Positions 54,804 to 64,000 of a stretch of DNA of 64,000 nucleotides are shown one piece after another. The translations under genes were made by a program, and so were the position numbers. How positions within the stretch are numbered: the stretch's first letter is position 1; each line of letters begins with the position of its first letter. Source of the DNA: Limnohabitans sp. 2KL-27 (lineage in GTDB: Bacteria; Pseudomonadota; Gammaproteobacteria; Burkholderiales; Burkholderiaceae_C); assembly GCF_001269345.1 (NCBI RefSeq), contig NZ_CXOP01000002.1, forward strand, positions 744,853 through 808,852, given 5' to 3'. The notes beneath the pieces are model-generated. The model ran no database searches. It was not told the DNA's origin and worked only from the letters and a program-made list of their open reading frames with translations.

Positions 54804-56666
54804 ATGTGTGGCATCGTCGGCGCAGTTTCTTTTCGCAACATCGTTCCCATCTTGGTTCAGGGCCTGCAACGGCTCGAATACCGGGGGTATGACTCCTGTG
54901 GTGTGGCGGTGCATGCGGCCAGCCTGAATGGGGGCACGAAAGGGCTGCAGCGCGCTCGCAGTACCTCGCGCGTGGCGGAGTTGATGGACCAGGTGTTGGC
55001 CGACCACATGGAAGGCGGCACCGGCATCGCCCATACCCGTTGGGCCACGCACGGTGCACCTGCCGTGCACAATGCGCACCCGCATTTCAGCCATGGCACG
55101 GGCGCAGCAGACACCAAGCCCGGCAAAGTGGCGCTGGTGCACAACGGCATCATCGAAAACCACGAAGAACTGCGCGCCGCTCTGCAAGCCAAAGGCTATG
55201 TGTTTTTGAGCCAGACCGACACCGAAGTCATTGCCCACCTGGTGGACAGCGTGTACGACGGCGATATTTTTGAAGCCGTCAAGACCGCCATTCGCCAGTT
55301 GCACGGCGCTTATGCCATTGCCGTGTTCCACAAAGACGAGCCGCAGCGGGTGATCGGTGCGCGTGCGGGCTCGCCCCTCATCTTGGGCGAAGGGCAGGGT
55401 GAAACCTTTTTGGCCAGTGACGCGATGGCCCTCGCCGGCGTGACCGATCAAATCGTCTATTTGGAAGAAGGCGACGTGGTGGACATCCAGCTGGGCAAAT
55501 ACTGGGTGGTGGACCGTGAGCACAAGGCCGTGACCCGCGCCGTGAAAACCGTGCACGCGCACAGCGGCGCGGCCGAACTCGGGCCCTATCGCCACTACAT
55601 GCAAAAAGAAATTTTCGAGCAGCCACGCGCCATTGCCGACACCCTCGAAGGCGTGGAAGGCATCACGCCCGAGCTGTTTGGCGATGGTGCGTACAGCACC
55701 TTCAAGGCGATTGACAACGTGCTGATCCTGGCTTGCGGCACCAGCTACTACAGCGGCTGCGTCGCCAAGTACTGGATCGAGGCGATCGCCAAAGTGCCTT
55801 GTCAGGTGGAGATCGCCAGTGAATACCGTTACCGCGAATCGGTGCCCAACCCCCACACGCTGATCGTGACCATCACCCAAAGCGGCGAGACCGCCGACAC
55901 TTTGGCCGCCTTGCGACACGCGCAAAGCCAGGGTATGGCGCACACCCTCACGATTTGCAACGTGTCCACCAGCGCCATGGTGCGCGAGTGCAAACATGCT
56001 TACGTGACCCGCGCCGGGGCCGAGATTGGCGTGGCCTCGACCAAAGCCTTCACCACCCAGCTGGCAGGTTTGTTTTTGCTGACGCTGGCGCTGGCGCAGA
56101 CCAAGGGCCGCTTGAGCGACGAAGAAGAGGCCGGGCACATCAAAGCCATGCGCCACCTGCCTGCTGCGCTGCAAGCCGTGCTGGCGCTGGAGCCGCAAAT
56201 CATCGCTTGGTCTCAAGAATTTGCCAGCAAAGAAAATGCCTTGTTCCTAGGCCGGGGCACGCACTACCCCATCGCACTCGAAGGTGCGCTCAAGCTCAAG
56301 GAGATCACCTACATCCATGCGGAAGCCTATGCGGCCGGTGAGCTCAAGCATGGCCCACTGGCGCTGGTCACCAGCGCCATGCCCGTGGTGACCGTGGCCC
56401 CCAACGACCAGCTGCTGGAAAAGCTCAAAAGCAATATGCAGGAAGTGCGTGCCCGTGGCGGTGTGCTGTATGTGCTGGCCGATGGCGGCACCAAGATCGA
56501 GAGCAGCGAAGGGGTGAACGTGATCCGCATGCCCGAGCACTACGGCGTGTTGTCACCCATCTTGCATGTGGTGCCGCTGCAGCTGCTGAGTTACCACACG
56601 GCGTGCGCGCGGGGAACGGATGTGGACAAGCCACGCAATTTGGCGAAGTCGGTGACGGTGGAGTAG
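54804..56666 (+). CDS. glmS: Glutamine-fructose-6-phosphate transaminase (isomerizing)
   Basis: GlmS makes glucosamine-6-phosphate, the first step toward UDP-GlcNAc. The 620-residue protein begins MCGIVGAV, whose Cys2 becomes the catalytic N-terminal Cys. The glutaminase domain shows [21 protein letters not shown] and [12 protein letters not shown]. Two SIS domains follow ([41 protein letters not shown]), and the C-terminal tail is [19 protein letters not shown] precedes the ATG. No glmS ribozyme is seen, as expected for a Gram-negative. Confidence 0.97.
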   Translation: MCGIVGAVSFRNIVPILVQGLQRLEYRGYDSCGVAVHAASLNGGTKGLQRARSTSRVAELMDQVLADHMEGGTGIAHTRWATHGAPAVHNAHPHFSHGTGAADTKPGKVALVHNGIIENHEELRAALQAKGYVFLSQTDTEVIAHLVDSVYDGDIFEAVKTAIRQLHGAYAIAVFHKDEPQRVIGARAGSPLILGEGQGETFLASDAMALAGVTDQIVYLEEGDVVDIQLGKYWVVDREHKAVTRAVKTVHAHSGAAELGPYRHYMQKEIFEQPRAIADTLEGVEGITPELFGDGAYSTFKAIDNVLILACGTSYYSGCVAKYWIEAIAKVPCQVEIASEYRYRESVPNPHTLIVTITQSGETADTLAALRHAQSQGMAHTLTICNVSTSAMVRECKHAYVTRAGAEIGVASTKAFTTQLAGLFLLTLALAQTKGRLSDEEEAGHIKAMRHLPAALQAVLALEPQIIAWSQEFASKENALFLGRGTHYPIALEGALKLKEITYIHAEAYAAGELKHGPLALVTSAMPVVTVAPNDQLLEKLKSNMQEVRARGGVLYVLADGGTKIESSEGVNVIRMPEHYGVLSPILHVVPLQLLSYHTACARGTDVDKPRNLAKSVTVE

Positions 56667-56760
56667 AGAGTTAAATTGACCAAAGGCGGCTGGATGGATG
56701 TGCAAAAAATAGGATGAAGAATGCCAACAGCCTTGTCTTGAGTCGGCTCCCGTAGATGGG

Positions 56761-58215
56761 TTAGGCGTAATTGATGACAAGATGCCGAATATCTGTCATG
56801 TCTTCCATGGCATAGCGCGTGCCCTCACGGCCAAGACCGGATTCCTTCCACCCACCAAAAGGCATATTGTCGATTCGGTAGATGGGTACATCGTTGATCA
56901 TCAGTCCGCCAACCTCCCAATCTTCAATTGCACGGAATGCATTTTTCAGGTTTTGTGTGAAGAACCCACCTTGTAAACCGTATTTGGAATTGTTGCACCG
57001 GGCAATGGCTTCTTCGAATTCATCGTAAACGCTGACGGTCATCACAGGGCCAAAGATTTCTTCAGCTTCCACCTTCATATGCGGCTGAGTATTGCTGAGC
57101 ACGGTGGGCTGGACAACAGCACGATCACGGCGACCACCTGTCTCAATTTTTGCGCCTTGAGCCACCGCCTCTTCAACCCAGCCTTGAATGCGAATGGCTG
57201 AGCCCTCGTCGATCACGGGCCCGATATCGATACCTTCCTCAAGAGGGTCTCCGACCTTGCATTGTTCGATTTTTTCAATCAGTTTTTTCAGAAAGTTATC
57301 GTAAACCGATCGCTGCACCAAAATCCGTTGTACGCCAATACAGTACTGTCCCCCATAAACCACGCCGCCCCGAACGCAACGCGCTACAGCCTGGTCTATA
57401 TCGGCATCCTCTGCCACGATCACGGCCCCATTGCCACCCAGCTCTAGAGCCACCTTCTTTCGGCCGGCGATAGATTTGATGTGCCATCCCACCTTCGCAC
57501 TTCCTGTAAAACTCACCATGGCGAAGCGTTCATCTTTCACCATGGATTCAGCCAAGGGTACCGAGCAATGACAAACTTCAAGTGCACCATCGGGGAGTCC
57601 TGCATCACGAAGCAGCTCTTGGAGTAGAACGGATGTCAAAGGGGTTTGAGGTGCTGGCTTCAAAACCACGCTATTTCCAACGGCCAACGCTGGCGCAACT
57701 TTGTGCAACACCAAATTCAAAGGGAAATTGAAAGGTGCAATCGCCAAAATCGGACCAATAGGGAAACGTCGTGCGATGCCAATACGCCGGCGCATGCCAG
57801 AAAGCTTGTCGAGATTGAGATCTTGCAGCGCGATTGGTTTGCCGCTGGCGTCAGTTGACTGGTATTCGAAAACACCCGCATCCATATCGAGTGGAACTTC
57901 CTCTCCACTGAACCGCCGGGCCTCAGCGGCGGAATTGCTGAGGTTAAAGATGGCTCTGGACACCTCGCCGCGTGCGTCGTAAAGAGGCTTGCCCGCCTCT
58001 TGAGCAATCAATTTGGCAAATTCCTCCCGACGAGCTTTGAGTCCCTCTGATGCGCGCATCAGGATGTCTGCCCGAACAAATCGCGGCAACTTTCGCATGA
58101 CTTGAAAAGCGGCCTGAGAGCGCTGAATTGCTGATTCAATATCCTGACTTTCTGACTCAGGCATCTCGCCAACGATGGCTTGGTTGTAGGGGGAAAAAAT
58201 CTTGACGGTTTTCAT
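56761..58215 (-). CDS. Aldehyde dehydrogenase family protein
   Basis: This 484-residue NAD(P)-dependent dehydrogenase has the cofactor and active-site motifs IAPFNFPLNLVLHKVAPALA, SFTGSAKVGWHI, VALELGGNGAVIV (general-base Glu) and GGQYCIGVQRILVQ (nucleophile Cys). PFGGWKESGLGREG lies near the C-terminus. The form is closest to lactaldehyde, glyceraldehyde-3-phosphate or phosphonate-type ALDHs, with an insert at ~120-145. ATG 58215 is the start. It is the first gene of an AT-richer block and lies downstream of a LysR regulator on the same strand. The 94 bp before glmS hold no terminator I can see. Confidence 0.9.
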   Translation of the reverse strand: MKTVKIFSPYNQAIVGEMPESESQDIESAIQRSQAAFQVMRKLPRFVRADILMRASEGLKARREEFAKLIAQEAGKPLYDARGEVSRAIFNLSNSAAEARRFSGEEVPLDMDAGVFEYQSTDASGKPIALQDLNLDKLSGMRRRIGIARRFPIGPILAIAPFNFPLNLVLHKVAPALAVGNSVVLKPAPQTPLTSVLLQELLRDAGLPDGALEVCHCSVPLAESMVKDERFAMVSFTGSAKVGWHIKSIAGRKKVALELGGNGAVIVAEDADIDQAVARCVRGGVVYGGQYCIGVQRILVQRSVYDNFLKKLIEKIEQCKVGDPLEEGIDIGPVIDEGSAIRIQGWVEEAVAQGAKIETGGRRDRAVVQPTVLSNTQPHMKVEAEEIFGPVMTVSVYDEFEEAIARCNNSKYGLQGGFFTQNLKNAFRAIEDWEVGGLMINDVPIYRIDNMPFGGWKESGLGREGTRYAMEDMTDIRHLVINYA

Positions 58216-58293
58216 GGAAGCACTCCAAAAGAACAAGGCGAACAGTGCTTGCAATTAGATTCTTAAACCACCAGACAGAGAAGTCAGTCCTCC

Positions 58294-58308
58294 GCAACCA
58301 TATGTTGC
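58294..58308. promoter_or_regulatory. Possible operator upstream of the aldehyde dehydrogenase gene
   Basis: GCAAC-CATAT-GTTGC is a perfect inverted repeat 79 bp before the start. It could be a LysR-type or other operator. The rest of the 126-bp gap shows no clear promoter. Confidence 0.4.
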
Positions 58309-58341
58309 TCAAACTAGAACAGTCTTGATGCAAGGCATGAT

Positions 58342-59244
58342 TTAGCTGTAAGTCGATTTGGCCGTATCAAGCAGCATGGCTAAAAATTTACGTGCCGCGC
58401 CAGAAGGGGTGCGGGACTGCTGAGTGATGATGTCAATACTTGCTGCGGAGCAGATGGCGTCTTTTATAGGGATGGCTGCCAAGGTTTGATTTGAGACCTC
58501 CCGTTCGAAAACAATTCGAGGCAAACATGTCAGCATATCCGTTTGAGAGACGAGCTGTTTGATGAGCTGCAGCGAATCAGATTCGAAGGCGATGGTGAGC
58601 TCTGACTGAGTCGCATGCATGGTCTGGTCGATGAGCCGACGAATGCCAAATCGACGATTCGGTAATGCGAATTGAAAATTTTTGAGTTGAGAAAAGCTGG
58701 TTTCGCCGTCTTGAAAAACGGGATGGCCGGGACGAGCCACCAAGTTCAGGGGTTGGGCAATTCGCGCCCGAAGAATCACATCCTCCCTGGAGGGGCAGTT
58801 GAATGCCAAGCCAATTTCAGACTCACCTCGACCCACACGATGAGCGACATCGTTTGAGCCACAAACAACGACTTCAAACTTGATGCCGGGGAAAGAAGCT
58901 GAAAAACGGGCAAGAACATCAGGCAAAAAACTGGTGGTTGCACCTTCAATAGTGGCAATTCTTACAGCCCCGTGTCTGAGCTCATCAATGTCTTCAATAC
59001 GATGTAAAAGTGCTTCAACTCCCCGGTTGCTTTCCTCAACGAACAAGAAAAGCTCGCGGCCAACTTCAGTGAGTTGCATGCCTTTGGCTGTGCGAACGAA
59101 CAACTTTGCATCTAGAAATTTCTCAAGTTGAGAAATCTGACGGCTCAGAGCGCTGGGTGCGATGTCTTGCAGGTCAGCAGCCACACGCAACGAGCCATTG
59201 CGGGCAACATCAGCGAAATATTTGAGGACATGAGGCTGGAGCAT
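58342..59244 (-). CDS. LysR-family transcriptional regulator
   Basis: This 300-residue regulator has the N-terminal winged helix LKYFADVARNGSLRVAADLQDIAPSALSRQISQLEKFLDAKLFVR and a periplasmic-binding-protein-like effector domain. ATG 59244 (MLQPHVLKYF) is chosen; the frame is open to 59358, but that reaches the divergent promoter region. Its position between the dehydrogenase and the divergent transporter genes suggests that it controls both in response to their substrate. Confidence 0.92.
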   Translation of the reverse strand: MLQPHVLKYFADVARNGSLRVAADLQDIAPSALSRQISQLEKFLDAKLFVRTAKGMQLTEVGRELFLFVEESNRGVEALLHRIEDIDELRHGAVRIATIEGATTSFLPDVLARFSASFPGIKFEVVVCGSNDVAHRVGRGESEIGLAFNCPSREDVILRARIAQPLNLVARPGHPVFQDGETSFSQLKNFQFALPNRRFGIRRLIDQTMHATQSELTIAFESDSLQLIKQLVSQTDMLTCLPRIVFEREVSNQTLAAIPIKDAICSAASIDIITQQSRTPSGAARKFLAMLLDTAKSTYS

Positions 59245-59295
59245 CTGTAGCGGCCCTGTTCGCGAAATGAGAACACACGCCTGAACTATATAGGA

Positions 59296-59310
59296 TTCCC
59301 GGCTTCGGAA
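59296..59310. promoter_or_regulatory. LysR-type binding site between the regulator and the transporter
   Basis: TTCCCGGCTTCGGAA contains the T-N11-A pattern with inverted TTCC/GGAA ends, in the 126-bp gap between the divergent lysR-type gene and the binding-protein gene. CTATATAG at 59286-59293 lies alongside. Confidence 0.55.
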
Positions 59311-59370
59311 GGTCTGGTTAAACTGATTTTGCAGTCCCTGGTTTCTTGAACGACACAATAGGAGAATGGC

Positions 59371-60615
59371 ATGAAAAACTTGACGATGGATTTACTACGC
59401 GCCACGGTGAACCGCGGGCGAAGAGCGGTACCGCTCTGGATGGCTGCAATTGCTGCAGCTTCAGTTTTTGGTCTCCAGGCTGCCCATGCTCAGGAGGTGA
59501 TTAAATTCGGTGCACCGCTTCCGATCACCGGACCTTTGGCACCCGAGGCATTGAAACAAAAGCAAGGCTATGACCTGTGGGCGAACCAAGTCAATCTTGC
59601 CGGAGGTATCAACGTCGCAGGCAAGAAGATGAAAGTCGAGATCGTTTACATCGACTATCAATCCAACACCCCGCGCGCCGTTCAGGCGACCGAGCGCTTG
59701 ATCACCCAAGACAATGTCCAATTTGTCTTCGCACCGTTTGGATCTGGAGCGGCCAAAGCGGCCAGCACAGTGGCAGAGCGTTATGGTGTGCCCATGATTG
59801 CGGCCACTGCTTCTTCCTCACAGGTCTACGACCAAGGCTATAAGTTCTTGTTTGGCACCTTCACTCCCAATGAAACCCTTACAAATCCACTCACAACAAT
59901 TATTCGGCAGCGTCTTCCGGATGTGAAAAAAGTCGCAATCTTGGCGCGTAACGATCTTTTCCCCTTGGCCATCGCCCAAGAAATGGAAAAGTCTGCCAAA
60001 GAACGTGGCTTGGAGGTGGTGTATTTTGAAAAGTTCGCCATCAACACCCTCGATCACTCTTCAGCATTAGCGCAAATCAAGGCGGCAAATCCACAGTGGA
60101 TCTTTGCCACGGGTTACACGAACGACCTTGTACTTATGCGAAAGCAGATGACAGATCAGCGCATTGAGGCCCCTGTGGTCACGATGATTGCTGCACCGGC
60201 CTATCAAGAGTTCATTGACGCCGCTGGCAAGGGAGCTGAAAACATCACCAGTGCCGCTTGGTGGCATCCAGCCGTTCGCTATAAAGGCATCGATATTTTC
60301 GGCACAACCGAGAGCTATGTGAAACTTTTCAAAGACACATACAAAGCTGATCCTGATTACGCGAACGCATCAGCTTCTGTATCGGGTGCACTCTTTCAGA
60401 TTGCCATCGAGAAATCGGGCACGATCAATCGTCAAAAGGTACGAGATGAGCTGGCCAAGATGGATGTCACAACATTCTGGGGCCAAGTGAAATTTGGACC
60501 CAATGGCCAAATCACTTCATTGGAGCCACCAGTTTTCCAAATTCAGAATGCTAAGCCGATCGTTGTTCACCCCGCAGGAATCAAGCAGGGTGATTTGAAA
60601 ATTGGTGTCAAGTAA
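59371..60615 (+). CDS. Branched-chain-type ABC transporter substrate-binding protein
   Basis: This 414-residue periplasmic receptor has a long basic N-terminal region, then a hydrophobic signal ending LQAAHAQ, then the mature protein from EVIKFGAPLPITGPLAPEALKQKQGYDLWA. It belongs to the LivK/UrtA-like family (type 1 periplasmic fold): AGKKMKVEIVYIDYQSNTPRA, FGSGAAKAASTVAERYGVPMI. The ligand could be an amino acid, an aromatic acid or another small acid. AGGAG precedes the ATG. It heads a five-gene transporter unit. Confidence 0.92.
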   Translation: MKNLTMDLLRATVNRGRRAVPLWMAAIAAASVFGLQAAHAQEVIKFGAPLPITGPLAPEALKQKQGYDLWANQVNLAGGINVAGKKMKVEIVYIDYQSNTPRAVQATERLITQDNVQFVFAPFGSGAAKAASTVAERYGVPMIAATASSSQVYDQGYKFLFGTFTPNETLTNPLTTIIRQRLPDVKKVAILARNDLFPLAIAQEMEKSAKERGLEVVYFEKFAINTLDHSSALAQIKAANPQWIFATGYTNDLVLMRKQMTDQRIEAPVVTMIAAPAYQEFIDAAGKGAENITSAAWWHPAVRYKGIDIFGTTESYVKLFKDTYKADPDYANASASVSGALFQIAIEKSGTINRQKVRDELAKMDVTTFWGQVKFGPNGQITSLEPPVFQIQNAKPIVVHPAGIKQGDLKIGVK

Positions 60616-60630
60616 GTTGGTTCGGTGTGC

Positions 60631-60664
60631 GTGCTGTGGTGGCAGGTTCTGCCACAGCACTTTC
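60631..60664 (+). terminator. Intra-operon hairpin after the binding-protein gene
   Basis: GTGCTG...TGGCA pairs with TGCCA-CAGCAC around GGTTC, with a three-base bulge, and TTTC follows. As an attenuating or RNA-protecting hairpin it would let the binding protein be made in excess of the permease. Confidence 0.6.
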
Positions 60665-60700
60665 AACTCCATTGATATTGACTAAAGAAAACCCTCAATC

Positions 60701-61567
60701 ATGCTGGCTTTACAAGTTCTAACGAATGGCTTGGTACTGGGATGCCTGTATGCGTGCATCGCTGCAGGCTTCTCGCTGGTATGGGGTGTGCTCAACGTCA
60801 TCAACATCATGCACGGTGGTTTCATCGTGGCGGGGTCTTACCTGGCATGGCTCGCTTACAGCAGCATGGGCATCGATCCTTGGTTTACGCTTTTAATTGC
60901 CGCCCCTTTGTTTTTCGGTATTGGCTATCTGATTCAGCGCGGAATACTGAACCGTGTTATTGCTGCACCAGTTTTGGTCACGCTCACACTCACGTTCGGT
61001 ATGGATCTGATCCTCAACAACGGGATGCTTCTTGCCTTCAGCGCTGACTATCGGAAACTTATTCTTTCGCCGCCCCTTGGCACATTTTTGCTAGCGGGAA
61101 TTGTGGTGCCAGTTGACCGATTGCTCGCCATGGTGCTGGCATTGGGTCTGACTTTTGCACTTTATTTAATTTTGCGGCACTCGCGCATCGGGCGCGCCAT
61201 CATTGCTGTTCGCATGGATCGCGATGCATCTTTGCTGATGGGCGTCGATATCAAAATCATTTATGCAGTTGCCTTTGGGCTTGGAGCAGCCATGGCTGGT
61301 TGTGCAGGCGTTCTACTGGCTTTGATTTTTCCTATTTCACCGCTGTCGGCCGGAGCCTACTTGGGCAAAGCCTTTGTTGTCTGCGTCCTAGGTGGTTTAG
61401 GAAGTGTTCCTGGTGCGATCTTGGGCGGTCTATTTCTGGGTGTTACTGAGAGCATTGGGGCAGTCGTTTTTGGACCAGAGCATTCGGTGACACTTTCATT
61501 TTCATTGTTGATTGTCTTTTTAATTCTTCGTCCTCAAGGAATTTTGGGCAAGAAGGGGTACGAATGA
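60701..61567 (+). CDS. livH: Branched-chain-type ABC transporter permease LivH
   Basis: This 288-residue inner-membrane permease has about eight hydrophobic segments. It shows NGLVLGCLYACIAAGFSLVWGVLNVINIMHGGF at the N-terminus, a classic LivH opening, and VLGGLGSVPGAILGGLFLGVTES at the C-terminus. Its stop overlaps livM by 4 nt (ATGA). Third codon positions are visibly richer in A/T than in the first 56 kb. Confidence 0.93.
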   Translation: MLALQVLTNGLVLGCLYACIAAGFSLVWGVLNVINIMHGGFIVAGSYLAWLAYSSMGIDPWFTLLIAAPLFFGIGYLIQRGILNRVIAAPVLVTLTLTFGMDLILNNGMLLAFSADYRKLILSPPLGTFLLAGIVVPVDRLLAMVLALGLTFALYLILRHSRIGRAIIAVRMDRDASLLMGVDIKIIYAVAFGLGAAMAGCAGVLLALIFPISPLSAGAYLGKAFVVCVLGGLGSVPGAILGGLFLGVTESIGAVVFGPEHSVTLSFSLLIVFLILRPQGILGKKGYE

Positions 61568-62523
61568 GCCGCAATAGCCTTTGGATAATTGTTGGACTGC
61601 TTGGACTGCTGAGCCTTCTGCCCTTGGTGGGAGGCGCTTATGCACTTCGCATTGGCACATTTGCCAGCATGTATGCGATCTTGGCTGTTTCATGGAATGT
61701 GATCGGCGGCATGGCGGGCTACCCGTCTTTTGCAACGGCTGCTTTTTTCGGATTTGGTGCTTACGCTGGTGGTGTGATGCTGGCTGGTGGAGCGTCGTTG
61801 GCCTTCGCAACGGTCGCTGCTGGGCTCATGACGTTTATTGCAGCATTCTTATTTGGCGTGGTCTTGCTTCGACTCAAGGGCCATTACTTTGCAATTGGAA
61901 GCCTTGCTGTGGCCGAAGTCCTGCGAGAGCTCACCAACGCAGCAACGGAGCTCACAGGAGGCGGGATGGGACTGAATATCCCAATGTCGTCGATGGTCAA
62001 GAGCGTTGAAGGAGAAGCACAGTTTTTCTTTTATGTCATGTGGTCTCTTCTGATTGTGACCTTGATGGTTGTCATCGTCATTGAAAAATCAAAGTTGGGT
62101 TTTGGTCTTCGCTGCATTTGTCAAAACGAGTCTGCAGCGGACATGATTGGCGTGAATTCAACGCTTTATAAAAGCTTGGCTTTTGGCTTCTCAGGCATCT
62201 TCGTTGCGATGGCCGGTGTCATTTACGCAGGCTGGGTTCACTACATTGAACCCCCCGATGTTTACGATATTCTTTACTCGGTTAAGCCTATCGTGATGGC
62301 CCTGTTGGGAGGCTTGGGGTCGACGCTGGGCGCCGTGATGGGAGCCTTTCTCTTTTTGGGCATTGAAGAGTTTGTCTGGCGCAATCTGCTCAATCTACAC
62401 ACTGGTGTGCTTGGACTTTTAATTGTGGTGTTGCTGCTGTTTCTTCCCAAAGGCCTTGTCTCATTTGGTGGCAGCTGGCTGGGAAAACGACTAATTCGCC
62501 AAAATGGAGGCTCACGTGACTGA
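61564..62523 (+). CDS. livM: Branched-chain-type ABC transporter permease LivM
   Basis: This 319-residue inner-membrane permease pairs with LivH. It shows the family run SWNVIGGMAGYPSFATAAFFGFGAYAG, the LRLKGHYFAIGSLAVAEVLRELTN segment that contacts the ATPase, and MALLGGLGSTLGAVMGAFLFL near the end. It overlaps livH by 4 nt and livG by 8 nt. Confidence 0.93.
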   Translation: MSRNSLWIIVGLLGLLSLLPLVGGAYALRIGTFASMYAILAVSWNVIGGMAGYPSFATAAFFGFGAYAGGVMLAGGASLAFATVAAGLMTFIAAFLFGVVLLRLKGHYFAIGSLAVAEVLRELTNAATELTGGGMGLNIPMSSMVKSVEGEAQFFFYVMWSLLIVTLMVVIVIEKSKLGFGLRCICQNESAADMIGVNSTLYKSLAFGFSGIFVAMAGVIYAGWVHYIEPPDVYDILYSVKPIVMALLGGLGSTLGAVMGAFLFLGIEEFVWRNLLNLHTGVLGLLIVVLLLFLPKGLVSFGGSWLGKRLIRQNGGSRD

Positions 62524-63289
62524 GCTACTGAAGCTGAACAACTTGAGCCGGCGTTTCGGCGGCCTTCAAGCCCTGGAAAATGTCTCGCTCTCTATTGGAG
62601 CCGGCGAAGTTGTGGGCCTGATTGGTCCCAACGGTGCTGGCAAGACAACCTTGGTCAATGTGATTACCGGGGTGCACACGGCAACGGGCGGACAAGTGCT
62701 TTACCAAGGTCAAGATATCACTCGCTTCAAGCCCTATGAGACAGCACGAATTGGACTGGCACGAACATTTCAGATTGTTCAGCCTTTTCCGGATCTGACA
62801 GTCTTGGACAACGTCACTGCAGCTGCCCTTTTTTCAAGGTCAGGTTTTTCAATTCGCCAGGCGCAGGACTTCGCTCAGGAGCAGCTAGAATTTGTCGGAC
62901 TTTTCCCTCAAGCCAATCTGCCTGCAGCGAGTTTGACTCTGGCCATGCGTAAACGCCTTGAGTTGGCAAAGACCTTGGCCATGCGCCCCAAATTGCTGTT
63001 CCTAGATGAAGTCAATGCGGGCCTGAATTCAGCTGAGGTCGAGCAGGCTATGTCGCTCATTAAGAAGATTGCAGCAACGGGAACAACCATCGTGCTGATT
63101 GAGCACCTGATCAAAGTGGTAGTGACTGTTTGCAGCAGGATTGTGGTGCTTCACAACGGTCAGCTGATTTCTGAGGGGGACCCTCGCCAAGTGGTGAATG
63201 ACCCTAAAGTGGTGGAAGCCTATCTTGGCAAACGTTACTCGCAGGCAGCAAAGGACCACTTAAAGAATGCCGAGGTAAGCCTTGACTGA
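62516..63289 (+). CDS. livG: Branched-chain-type ABC transporter ATPase LivG
   Basis: This 257-residue cytoplasmic ATPase has Walker A GPNGAGKTTLVNVITG, GLARTFQIVQPFPDLTVLDNV, and Walker B LLFLDEVNAGLN with the EAW-type His in LIEHLIKVV. The signature is LTLAMRKRLELAK in place of LSGGQ, as in many LivG proteins. I choose GTG 62516, 6 nt after GGAGG; an ATG at 62504 lies before that ribosome site and is less likely. The gene overlaps livM by 8 nt. Confidence 0.92.
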   Translation: MTELLKLNNLSRRFGGLQALENVSLSIGAGEVVGLIGPNGAGKTTLVNVITGVHTATGGQVLYQGQDITRFKPYETARIGLARTFQIVQPFPDLTVLDNVTAAALFSRSGFSIRQAQDFAQEQLEFVGLFPQANLPAASLTLAMRKRLELAKTLAMRPKLLFLDEVNAGLNSAEVEQAMSLIKKIAATGTTIVLIEHLIKVVVTVCSRIVVLHNGQLISEGDPRQVVNDPKVVEAYLGKRYSQAAKDHLKNAEVSLD

Positions 63290-64000
63290 TTTTTTAAAAG
63301 TAAGCTCACTCCGGGCCGGTTACGGTGAGATCAATGTTTTGTGGGGCGTTGATTTCACCATCAAAAAGGGAGAGATCACAGCGTTGATCGGCTCAAACGG
63401 CGCTGGCAAGTCCACATTGATGCGCACCTTGTCTGGATTGATTGCCCCAACTGAAGGTGAGATCCTGTTTGGTGGCGCATCAATTGGGAAAGAGACTCCA
63501 GCTCAGATTTTGGCCCGTGGAATTGCCCATGTGCCTGAAGGACGAAGGCTTTTTGGCGCGATGTCTGTCGAAGAAAACCTGATGATGGGTGCTTATCTTC
63601 GAACGCAGTTATCGAGAGCTGAATTGGCCAGAGATCTAGATCGGGTTTATCAGATTTTCCCCAAGCTCTATGAACGACGCAGACAGGCTGCCTCGACCAT
63701 GTCGGGCGGAGAGCAACAGATGTGTGCCATCGGGCGTGGGCTTATGAGCGCACCGACTTTGCTGATGATCGACGAGCTTTCTTTAGGCTTGGCGCCAGTT
63801 CTGATTGAGCAGCTGATAGGCTCATTGATCAAGCTCAATGAAGAGGGTTTGTCGATCTTTGTGGTGGAGCAAGATGTGGTGACAGCTCTTGAGGTTTCTC
63901 AGGCTAGCTTGGTCATGGACCAAGGTCGCATTGTTCGCCAAGGTGCAAGTAAAGACCTTCTGGCGGATCCCTCTATTCGTGCTGCATATTTGGGCGAACT
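63282..64000 (+). CDS. livF: Branched-chain-type ABC transporter ATPase LivF (3' end missing)
   Basis: The second ATPase of the transporter is cut by the window edge after 239 codons. It begins with TTG 63282 (read MTDFLKVSSLRAGYGEINVLWGVDF), overlapping livG by 8 nt, with GAGG 7 nt upstream. Walker A is GSNGAGKSTLMRTLSG, then HVPEGRRLFGAMSVEENL (the LivF hallmark), signature MSGGEQQMCAIGRGLM, Walker B LLMIDELSLGLAP and VVEQD. It should be nearly complete, as LivF is about 235-245 residues. Confidence 0.92.
   Translation, partial: MTDFLKVSSLRAGYGEINVLWGVDFTIKKGEITALIGSNGAGKSTLMRTLSGLIAPTEGEILFGGASIGKETPAQILARGIAHVPEGRRLFGAMSVEENLMMGAYLRTQLSRAELARDLDRVYQIFPKLYERRRQAASTMSGGEQQMCAIGRGLMSAPTLLMIDELSLGLAPVLIEQLIGSLIKLNEEGLSIFVVEQDVVTALEVSQASLVMDQGRIVRQGASKDLLADPSIRAAYLGE

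Noticed and set aside
62990..63010. Degenerate signature motif in LivG as evidence of an inactive ATPase
   Set aside because: LivG proteins often lack a canonical LSGGQ, and Walker A, Walker B and the switch His are intact.

Overview
The window is a stretch of GC-rich chromosome from a betaproteobacterium, most likely a member of the Burkholderiales family Comamonadaceae (Limnohabitans / Rhodoferax / Polaromonas-like). The assignment rests on protein character and gene order read from the sequence (tandem-fused UvrA, paaABCDE, a second IF-1, an SAH riboswitch in front of ahcY, ruvAB next to phoH-ybeY); no database search was run. No rRNA, tRNA, CRISPR array, prophage or complete insertion sequence is visible.

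Layout. 1-5127: 3' part of a giant fused uvrA carrying four copies of a palindromic repeat. 5128-8818 (minus): a methyltransferase, a HAD phosphatase and release factor 3. 8969-10695 (minus): a two-gene MotA/MotB-like ion-motor pair resembling ZorA/ZorB, with no effector gene beside it. 10812-14273: SAH riboswitch, then ahcY, tlyA and metF (activated-methyl cycle). 14440-15039: OmpW porin. 15106-18922 (minus): phenylacetyl-CoA epoxidase operon paaABCDE behind a perfect TetR-type palindrome. 19092-21546: rlmJ, ribosomal proteins L13/S9 and the iron-sulfur carrier ErpA. 21580-28517: cell-wall recycling and hydrolysis (anmK, an M23 peptidase), tyrS, a cation efflux protein, dtd and dbpA. 28810-35880: ybeY-phoH, ruvAB, a phosphatase, a lipoprotein, and a folM-like/folX/folB/ttcA operon. 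36000-41924: a MidA-like methyltransferase, a small unknown protein with a second IF-1, trxC, cca, a glutathione transferase and an NDUFA9-like protein. 41921-49357: two hydrolases, a molybdopterin oxidoreductase, a PHA-associated protein, a soluble lytic transglycosylase and 5-formyl-THF cyclo-ligase. 49376-54149: TetR with an unusual metallo-beta-lactamase-fold protein, two lipoproteins and glmU. 54180-56666: an Lrp/AsnC regulator divergent from glmS. 56761 to the end: a visibly AT-richer block with an aldehyde dehydrogenase, a LysR regulator and a branched-chain-type ABC transporter (binding protein, LivHMGF), cut by the window edge inside livF.

The most unusual signal is a repeat family of seven copies (four inside uvrA, three between genes). 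Each copy is 76-86 bp: a conserved asymmetric core (TCCTCAT, then a small hairpin with a GGTA apex, then AAAATCGTC) between two 23-27 nt arms. The arms differ between copies but are complementary to each other within each copy. The four uvrA copies lie in interdomain linkers, are read through in frame in both orientations, and form a core subtype distinct from the intergenic copies. Other points of note are the orphan ZorAB-like pair, a metallo-beta-lactamase-fold protein that keeps the Zn1 ligands but has lost all three Zn2 ligands, and a pteridine-reductase / FolB-FolX operon.
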